Source of the DNA: Haberlea rhodopensis
Taxonomy: Eukaryota; Streptophyta; Magnoliopsida; Lamiales; Gesneriaceae
Direction of reading: 5' to 3'
NCBI GenBank assembly: GCA_907163345.1
Contig: CAJQUN010000039.1
Coordinates: 4,534,361-4,598,360, forward strand
Length of the DNA: 64,000 nt
Both the position numbers and the translations under genes were made by a program. Positions 56,372 through 64,000 of the stretch are shown in pieces; the first letter of the stretch is position 1; each line of letters opens with the position of its first letter. A model generated the notes under the pieces. It was not told where the DNA came from, made no database searches, and saw only the letters and a list, made by a program, of their open reading frames with translations.

Positions 56372-56939
56372 GCGCTCGATATTACAATTGACATTAAAGT
56401 CAAGCTCGCATATTCGATTCTGATAAAAGTGTCAGCTAGAACTATTTGTTGAAGAGTAATAATTATCCGTGCTGATATTATGATTATATAAGGCTCGGAT
56501 TGATTTACGACTTAAAAGATTTGAATATCATTATCGGCAACAACTACACTTCATGTTGAATGGCTGGATCCAACATAGCAAAATGGAAATGCTTATATAT
56601 GAACTATCACAATATATTTTATATTTATAGTCAAGAAAATTAGACAAATTCGTAGATGCTAATGAAGACCAACCTCCTTTTTTATGTTTTTACTCTCTTT
56701 ATGCACAACACTTGATAAAAGTCAAAAGGTCAGGGGAAATGGTAAATTAATAGCCAATAATGCTACAAGAATAAAAATAATAATTAGGTTGCAAAATCCA
56801 GAGACAATCTAAGCTCTTTATGTAAAAATTTTGGTGGGTGTGAAGCTGACCAGCAGCAATCTTTGTTGTTTCATCGTCTTCTTTTTCTTCTTCTCTTTTG
56901 TTTGGATTTAACAAGATTTCTAGGCTTGCACCTGATTAA

Positions 56940-57145
56940 TTATTGGGTGATGATCCCGACCCCTCAGGATCGCCACCAGATAAATCGAGGGATGTGTATG
57001 GATGACAGCTATCTGAGGGAAGTGGACCAACAAGACCAGAACCTATGACAAGCTCTCACAATATTTCATTGGATAATTTGTCCCACACGAGATTCGAACC
57101 TGCGACGTCGGATGATTTCTCCCCACGTTACTATGATAATATAAT
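56940..57145 (-). mobile_element. Possible tRNA-derived SINE
   Basis: On the minus strand GCAGGTTCGAATCTCG near 57085 matches an RNA polymerase III B box, with an A-box-like TAGTAACGTGG about 35 bases upstream (near 57128). The following 130 bp (to the GGTGGCGATCCTGAGGGGTC block) could be the SINE body. No clean poly-A tail or target duplication was found. Confidence 0.4.
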
Positions 57146-57149
57146 CTTC

Positions 57150-58796
57150 TTCTATTGGATTCAAATAAGAAAATTAAATGGTTCATGCTAAACAACGATT
57201 AAGCAAGAATCTAAATCAAAAACAAAATGATAAAAACAAAGGGATTTTTGCCAAACATAGTTTGTCATTGTGAAATCCCATTTTTTTTTCTTTTGGTGAT
57301 CTATCATCTACTATATTAATAATCAGTTATTATAAGAATTTATAATGGTACAACAGATGCGATATGATAAGTGAGTGATGAATAGTTAAATATTATGATT
57401 CTCTCATCTTTATCAATGTACCAAACATGAGACTAGTATTGATAGTCCTGAAACCCCAACGTAATTCAATTCTACAATCATCTCGCTCTCTCCCACTTAT
57501 TCACTCAGCAACAATTGTTACATTCACATCAATCTCAATTGGATTCTATTTTCTCTACATTTTCTACCACCTTCAAACTCCCCAAATACCCTTTAGAAGT
57601 ATCCAAGGCATTGTCCATATAACTATGACTGGTTCTCTGATTAGACACAAAACTTAGAGATGTTCTTCACACTTATCGTGGAGTAAAAGTACGAGGTTAA
57701 AAGTTAATTCGAAGCCGATTTTTGACAGATTATAAGTTTGAGCAAGTGGATCGAACCATTTATGAGCAACTTATATTGAATGACTCGTACTATTAGAACC
57801 ATTGTTTGCATTGAATTCAAGTGCACATGGAGCTCCTCTAGATCTTTTCATATTTAGTCGTTTATATATATATAGGATCTACACTCGTGAAAGCAAAATC
57901 ATATTTCCCGAGCCTTCGGCTTTGCCGGCTTGGTAAAAAGCTCACTCTTCTTGGGGAATACTCGTGCCCGAGTCCCGCGATGTGCGGATAAAAATTTTTA
58001 GCCCTCTATTAGAAAAAAGTTACATTCCCCCTAAAATTGTTTTGTGTCCACCTAAATTGCATATCACCCTTAAAAATTGTATCTGCTCTCCATCAACCTA
58101 AATTCTAAATCCACCCCAGTTCTTTAACGAAATCTCTATTTTAGAAAACTTTGAACCATAGTTTGATTATTTTCAATATATATATATAAGAACTCGAGAT
58201 GCATGACTGGTTCAGTCGAGCTTGAACTGTAAACTTGAATTGGTTGTCAAGTTCGGCTCAAATCACATGCAACATAGCTGGCAGTGACAAAATTGATAGG
58301 CTTAATTTGGCATAACATTTAATGTCTAATGAGAAATCACATCTCATGCTTCTTTTTACCCTTTTTAATTCACGCCATCGCTGCATGTTTCTATGTACAC
58401 GAGGCAATCTCACTTAGCTAACTGCTGACTTGTCATCTCATATAAAAGTTCGAGATTTATTATTTATTCTCTAACACTCCCCTCATTTGTTGGTCGGTTT
58501 GTTCAACTCTTTTGGAAGGCTCATCAAGTAGATATTTATATGGATTGAGTTGTTGTCTATGAGTTTTTGAACACATGACATTATCGTTAGCCCGAGGCTC
58601 TGATACGATATCATTGCCCCCGGTTAAAATTTAACTTAGTCCCAAATTACTCCATCAAAGGTCAATGGCAGCCCCCACCCCCCCCCCCCCCCCCCCCACC
58701 AGTGACCAAGACAACTGGCAAGTTTGATTCTTCTTAAAATAGATATACAATATTAGGGCAAAAGGATAGAGCCAAGGACAAATATAGTCTAGGATT
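57150..58796. other. Intergenic region upstream of the SOFL gene
   Basis: No coding gene. Near 57307 the sequence TCTACTATATTAATAA after an A resembles a Helitron 5' start, without a matching 3' end. A C(20) run lies at 58678-58697. The block at 58480-58650 (CTCCCCTCATTTGTTGG and GGCTCTGATACGATATC) resembles dispersed plant repeats. Promoter elements of the SOFL gene may lie here but none is certain. Confidence 0.45.
58678..58697 (+). repeat. Poly-C run of 20 bases
   Basis: An uninterrupted run of 20 C, embedded in a C-rich stretch starting at 58672. Long C runs are uncommon in plant DNA. Confidence 0.95.
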
Positions 58797-58852
58797 TTGA
58801 GTGTGATTCATTTGGTCTCATATATCATCATTCTTCTCTTCTTCCTCTTCTT

Positions 58853-58856
<4 letters not shown>

Positions 58857-58896
<40 letters not shown>
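58857..58896. repeat. (TA)n microsatellite in the presumed 5' UTR or core promoter of the SOFL gene
   Basis: About 20 TA units followed by CACACAAAACAACAACAAAACAC-like sequence, the latter typical of plant 5' leaders. It lies 108-147 bp before the start codon. Confidence 0.9.
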
Positions 58897-58902
<6 letters not shown>

Positions 58903-59003
58903 AAACAACAACAAAACACAGCTCATATATCATCACTCTTCTCACTTCACAATCTCTGGCTTACTCTCTTCAACAAGAATTCAACTCAAATTCACCAATT
59001 ATT

Positions 59004-59872
59004 ATGAATATATCAACTTCTGAATGCAGCAGCGAATGCGAATCCGGTTGGACCATGTACTTGGATCAAACATCCAACTCCACGGATCGTTTCACCAAGG
59101 ATTTTGCTAAAAATTGTGAAGAAAAAGCGGCGGATTCTTATGCTTATGAAGATCAAGAAGACGATGAAGATCTGTCCATGGTGTCGGATGCATCATCCGG
59201 CCCACCTCTACATTTGCAAGAATACGAATACCACGCTACCGCCACAGCCACCGGCGGTGAGAACCAGTCCTTCCACGGGTATGCACCTTCGGTCTCGAAA
59301 GATAATAGTAAGAAGAAGAGTAAAACAAAAGAGACTAAAGATTGCAAAAGGCAACAGAAAAATTGTCTTGATGATACTGCTAGCTCTCCAGTCTTTCATT
59401 TTCCCCAGGTAAGTTCAAGAAATTTAAGTAAATTTGAAAAAAAAAGGTTGTTTTGAGATATTTTTCATTAGACCCTTTTGAAATTTTCATTGATTTAGTA
59501 TCTTGGGATTGGATTTCAGGACAATGTAGCTCCTTCTGATTTCTCACAGGTCTTGTCTGCTGCAAATTATGAGGTAAAGAATTTTTTAAACCTTTTTCCT
59601 ATATAATTATAGCTGGACTGATCCAAGAATTTCTACAGAATTAACAATTTACATATAAAGTTATTTGCATAGCATTTATGCTGTTGATTTCTAATGGTTC
59701 AGAGTGAATCTATATCAAAGAAGCATTTAGGATTCTTCAAATCTTCCACAAAAGGGAAATCTGGTAAGTAATTTTTTTGGCCCTCTTTTTGCTGTCAATT
59801 CAAAGTTTTAATCGAGAAGTTTAATAAAAGTATACGTTTTCAGGCAGTTTTCTTGGGAGAAAAAGGCAGTAG
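59004..59872 (+). CDS. SOFL: SOB FIVE-LIKE (SOFL) protein, four exons
   Basis: Predicted exons 59004-59408, 59520-59573, 59703-59763 and 59844-59872, all with GT-AG introns and phases that join to a 182-residue protein ending GRKRQ. Both SOFL signature motifs are visible: ECSSECESGWTMYLDQTS (residues 7-24) and EDLSMVSDASSGPP (55-68). The middle is acidic, then lysine-rich and polar (KKKSKTKETKDCK) and may act in nuclear import. SOFL family members are small plant proteins tied to cytokinin levels; the biochemical role is unsettled. ATG 59004 is chosen because the signature follows at once and the frame upstream runs through the (TA)n repeat. No break is seen; copy appears intact. Splice sites are predicted, not observed. 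Confidence 0.88.
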
Positions 59873-61984
59873 AAAGATCAGAAGAGAACCTACTTTTCTG
59901 TCTATTCTTCTGCAAATTGCTGAACAAGAAATGCATGAGGTTCTGGAAGCAAAAGGAAAATGGCCGCTGAACTTCTCAAAAGTCATTGTTTGTATCTCTT
60001 TTTTTTTAAAAAAAAAAAATTATTTCTTTAATCTTCCTACCTGTTATTTGTTCCTGTCCATGTAGAAGGGAACAAGCATGAGATCATAAATGTAAAAACT
60101 AAGTTAAAAAAATAATAAATCAAATGTTCTTTTGAAGTTTCGTTTTCTGTATTAGCTGTCTCACACACAAGAATTGGGGGAGTTTCATTTCCCTTCATCA
60201 TTCTGGATAGAGGAACAAATTGTAATTGGATTGGCTAAAATCCATGAGAAATGAAGAACAAAATGTAATCGGTTTGATGAGTATCAAGTCTCAATTCAGG
60301 AAATAATAAGTCAGAACTAAGATTGGTCACACAATTCTATCACGCTGATATGATAACAAAATTTTCTATCTAGCAAATTTTTTCTAGGCTTCCCTGATTA
60401 AATTTCTTGTTTCCAAGTTTCAAGAGATAATGTTCAAGTACAATATTTCGCCAGATGGTTTGTAAATAAGCATTTTACCTCATATTGTACCTATTTATAA
60501 ACACGACCGGGTAAACTGCATATTTCAAACCACGGGTCTATTTTCAAATCATGAGGATATAAATAATCTCAAATATTGGTTTCCGCCAATGTTTATGAGC
60601 AACATATTTTAAAACCATCTTTATTTTAAAATAATAATTTACTTAAATTTCGAGAAAAAATCCATAATATAAACCTTCGAAATTCATTTATATCTCGCAG
60701 GTGGACGAGCAGGATGTTATTTTCGAGAGAATTAGATATCGTAACAACTACTGAAAAAGAGGATTAATTAACAAACCAAGAAAATGAGATAGGAAAGCCG
60801 AAGATCAATTAATAAGGGAAAATGATGTGATGGATTTGAAATGCACTTAAGCTATATGTCATTTTGAATCGAAGTTTCAATTCATTCTCAAATCAAATCA
60901 CTACATTCGAATGAAAACATTCATCCAAACACAAATCAAAGATAATTGAATTTCAAAGTCGAATAATGGTGCTTGTTTTAGGTTTTTATCGTACTTTTAC
61001 TCGAAGGTTTGATAACAAGTGTCCGAAAGGGGAGATCCATGACAACTACACTACATACTAAAATGTAATCATCATATTTGTAATTTGATGGAATTATTGA
61101 GTTTGTTTGGATTGAATTCTTCCAAATGAGTGATGAAGTTCTTGATATCCTTAGAATTTGAAGCCCATATCTTGGGAAATGACACAGATTTTAGGAAGAG
61201 GACAAGAGATCCCAGCTATGAGTCCTAAGTCCTATCAAGCTCTCACTCCATGCAATGCCAACTCTAATAATTGAGAACAACATTTCATCAACTGAATTTG
61301 AACAAATCAAAATGGACAACCAAGGAGTGGTCTATTGATTATTCATCTAGATCCCTATATAATGATTCGAGTTCGAGTCTTCCCCACCCCATAGATGGTT
61401 AAAAAACAAAAAAAAAACAAAATCAAAATGAGATGTATGGAATTAGATGAATTAATATTTTAATAAATAATTCAATTTTTTCGTCTATATCAAATGGTGT
61501 ACTCAGGATTTCAAAATCAAGTGCGCAAAACTTTGAATATTATTTCCTTAGAGACAAAATATAATAATAATAATGTTATTTTTAAAATTTTATACAAAAT
61601 AAAAAATTATTGATAAAATAACTTTAAAATTTTCTACCAGATAAATGCGCAGGCCAGATGTAAGTTACCCCCCTACCCCTATCCCTACCTTTATGTAAAT
61701 TAAATCATCATTCACGTTTTACATAAGATGTTCAAAATTCAATAAAATATATTCTAAACAAAAGAATTTTGAGATTTTTATATTACATATCGTACTCTTA
61801 CCACCTTTTTTTCGTTTTAATTCTTCTAAATAACCATGTAAAATGTTCACTTATTTTTCTCAAATGACATTAGCACAATACATAAAAGATTGCATTTTTT
61901 TTTTTACTAAAAGAAGATGTATCAAAGGTTAACCTAAATATCTGGGAGAATATATTAAAACATACATATAATTTAAGTTTATTT
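59873..61984. other. 3' UTR and intergenic AT-rich DNA
   Basis: The first 200-300 bp probably hold the SOFL 3' UTR. A frame with LQIAEQEMHEVLEAKGKWPL (to about 59995) lies just after the stop and has no known match. Beyond 60100 no gene is visible. A tRNA-B-box-like GAGTTCGAGTCTTCC near 61367-61383, followed by an A-rich tail, hints at a small SINE. Confidence 0.45.
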
Positions 61985-62290
61985 TGGATTCAATCCCTAA
62001 GATTTTCAGTGACCATGTTTAGTCCCTAATCGGTTCAGTCCCTGACGATAAGTCGATCGTGAGAAACAAACAGAGAGACTGTTTCGGAATATTTTAAAAC
62101 TATAAAGACTAAATCGGTCTGTTTTTTTTCAAATACAGTCCTAAAGTTTTAAAAATATTCTCGATTAAGTCCCTCTTTGTTTGTTTCTTACGGTCACAAA
62201 ATTAAAAACTTAAGGGGCTAAACCGAGTTATTGAATATTTTAAAATTGGACCGAGATTGGACCCAAATTACAGGAATATTTTCATGTTTT
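61985..62290. mobile_element. Possible foldback/MITE-like element
   Basis: Imperfect inverted arms: GTGAGAAACAAACAGAGAGACT near 62060-62080 pairs with AGTCCCTCTTTGTTTGTTTCTTAC near 62168-62190, and outer TTTAGTCCCT / AGGGGCTAAA segments pair loosely. No target duplication was confirmed. Confidence 0.45.
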
Positions 62291-63149
62291 CCCCCTAAAT
62301 ATCATAATAAATTGTGGCCTTCTTGTGTATATTTTTTTGTAATTAATTATTTACAATAGAGTCATGTGCATAGAAGTTTGGAATGTAATGTGTTTTACTA
62401 TTACTATATATATATATATAAATATTTATTTGTGTAAAAGTGAAGTAATGTATTTTTATATTGATTTATTTCTACCAAAGTCAAACGTTTGTCCCATGTT
62501 GATAGATATATTTGTCATCTTATGTTATTAATAAAATACACAAGAGTTTTGCCTCGTGATTGCCCACAACTATTATTACTCTGCTTTTTTTTTTGCATCA
62601 TTGAATCCACGTGCAAGACATGTAGGTGGGCACACCATTATTACAATACATTTACTAAAGAATATTAAATTTCCTAAGGGCAAACATCTAGCATATGCAA
62701 TCTTAATTACAACTTCTTTCTTGATCTGATTTTTATATATTTTAAACTTTATAACAAAAAATATTCCATCTTAATAAATTTGAACTGTAAAAAATATAAA
62801 AAAATATATTTTGTCAACCATGTAAGAAAACTAGGACATGAGATATTGATACTACTCGTTAAGGGCAGTGTCATGAATGTATCCATCATCCATATGAAGT
62901 ATTCTATATGGATAATGAATGAACGATGATGATGTCCTTAAGGATAGACATCATCAACCTAACCAAGATAAAGTTTACTTAACGGTAGCTTTTAAACCTT
63001 TTTTTTATTAGGCGAGTAGAATATTATTAAAAGAGTAAAAGTCGTACCCAAAAGTTAGACAATACATAAAATGGTGAAAAAAAGAGGCCACTAAACTTGA
63101 AGCCCTAATAAACACACTATATTCATAATACCAATCTTGAAAAGAATAA

Positions 63150-63475
63150 GAAAAACTCTAGTATTAGTATTCTTAATCCAAAGCCACGATCTAAATTTAA
63201 TTAGATCCAAAAGATTCTGCTATTGATGCTCCGGTCCTCTGAAATTTTGTTGCTCCTATCTAACCAAATCGTCCAAATGACTGCTAGGCAAATAGTCAAC
63301 TATCCTTTGTGTCATCTCTTGTGCAATCCAAAGAACTTTATGGTGAAGAAGAAGATTCTCTGTAATCTCATGAAGTCACTCTGCACACCAGGCCATTCGT
63401 AGCATTTCTTCCATAACGAATACGAACTGAGCAAGAAAAGAACATGTGAACCGAATCCACACCTTGTATTTCATT
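63150..63475 (-). pseudogene. LINE reverse transcriptase 3' remnant (zf-RVT region)
   Basis: On the minus strand, in shifted frames, VDSVHMFFSCSVRIRYG (from about 63460) and AVIWTIWLDRSNKISEDRSI (near 63260) resemble the zinc-binding region and the C-terminal AIWKERNxRIFED-type motif of plant L1-like LINEs. Several stops interrupt it. Only the 3' tail is left. Confidence 0.55.
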
Positions 63476-63642
63476 TTATATTTATGTTTAATATCTCAAT
63501 ATGGGCGCTAAATATGAGAAGAAAATACCTTTGGAAATAATAAACTTGAACTATTTATTCAGTGGACAACATGATCAACCATTATATATAACAACATAAG
63601 TTACATTTTCAGTGTGCAAAAAAATAGTAATATTTGTGGTAG

Positions 63643-63766
63643 GACTGCTTAACAGGCCGGGTCAATCCGAACCCGACCCAAAATTGAACTGGTTCTAGAA
63701 TTATGGGATTCGGAACCGGCCGGTTCCTAACCGGATCGGGTCAAATTGACCCGTTAAGCAGCCATA
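63643..63766. mobile_element. Short hAT-like non-autonomous element with inverted ends
   Basis: Ends AGGACTGCTTAACAGGCCGGGT and ACCCGTTAAGCAGCC are approximate inverted repeats, enclosing GGGTC/ACCCG/CCGGTT motifs over about 120 bp. It resembles the GC-rich insertion at 29110-29322 in composition. No exact target duplication was found. Confidence 0.45.
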
Positions 63767-64000
63767 AATTTTGTGGGATGCAGAACAATTTTGTCATTAA
63801 AACTCGAGTTTTTACTGAATTCTTAAATGTTGTACTTTTGGACCAATAAGCTGCAATATTTAAGACTTGGCCCAAGCCGGAGCATGCCCATATATAAATC
63901 TAGATCTGGGTTTCATATTTTGCCTAATTTACTGGGCATGGCCAGTCCAATTCTAAAGTGCGTTAAGCGGTTCCTAGGCCGGGCCGGCCTGTGATGTCAG
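63767..64000. other. Window end with GC-rich GGCCGGGCCGGCC motifs
   Basis: The last 120 bases contain CTGGGCATGGCCAGTCC and AGCGGTTCCTAGGCCGGGCCGGCC, again like ends of small hAT-type elements, but the element would run past the window. Confidence 0.35.

Noticed and set aside
57301..57330. TCTACTATATTAATAA after an A, similar to a Helitron 5' start
   Set aside because: No hairpin plus CTRR end was found downstream on the plus strand, and short AT-rich matches are frequent here.
59853..60065. 70-codon frame overlapping the end of the SOFL gene
   Set aside because: It begins out of frame in the last SOFL exon and runs into the 3' region; no known match and no splice or start support.
1..64000. 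CRISPR arrays, bacterial operons, rRNA or tRNA genes
   Set aside because: None seen; TGGTATCAGAGC matches are retroelement primer sites, not tRNA genes, and the window is plant nuclear DNA.

Overview
This window is transposable-element-rich DNA from a flowering plant, most likely a eudicot. The evidence is the set of plant retroelement lineages (Athila-like, Tekay-like, Tork-like), an endogenous pararetrovirus, a hAT element, Helitron-type ends, and intron-bearing fragments of plant genes. No bacterial features, rRNA genes or tRNA genes were seen. A run of exactly 500 N (53106-53605) shows this is a scaffolded assembly.

Left third (1-25.8 kb): a decayed endogenous caulimovirid (about 1.04-5.19 kb) keeps a Met-tRNA primer site, a coat-protein region with a zinc knuckle, a movement protein, a protease and the start of reverse transcriptase. 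It is joined to a copia gag fragment. That fragment is split by a 15.8-kb minus-strand Athila-like LTR element (5503-21320; 1401-bp LTRs; 5-bp target duplication GGATG). The Athila-like gag is in turn split by an 8.9-kb minus-strand Tekay-like chromovirus (10605-19517). To the right lie a second gypsy gag fragment and an orphan chromovirus 3' LTR with the end of its pol.

Middle (25.8-53.1 kb): a 6.1-kb minus-strand Tork-like copia element (25848-31950, target duplication GCAAT), with a GC-rich hAT-type insertion inside it, is followed by a region of host-gene fragments. Two minus-strand Helitron-type 3' ends (33677 and 43458) were found. A 5.3-kb segment with pieces of a CYP749-like P450, TRAPP subunit BET3 and condensin CAP-D2 occurs twice, at 35.68-41.03 kb and 47.78-53.10 kb. 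Between the copies sits a complete hAT transposon (44122-47464) with an open 786-codon transposase, short terminal inverted repeats and a perfect 8-bp target duplication.

Right (53.6-64 kb): a solo LTR of the Athila-like family (54976-56371), SINE-, LINE- and MITE-like remnants, and the one clear, apparently intact host gene, a four-exon SOB FIVE-LIKE (SOFL) gene at 59004-59872.

The genes form no pathway. The window records layered insertion, gene-fragment capture and duplication. The most unusual signals are the Helitron-like multi-gene capture, the near-identical duplication next to a gap, and arrays of the same CGATCGATCG palindrome in LTRs of two unrelated retrotransposon families.
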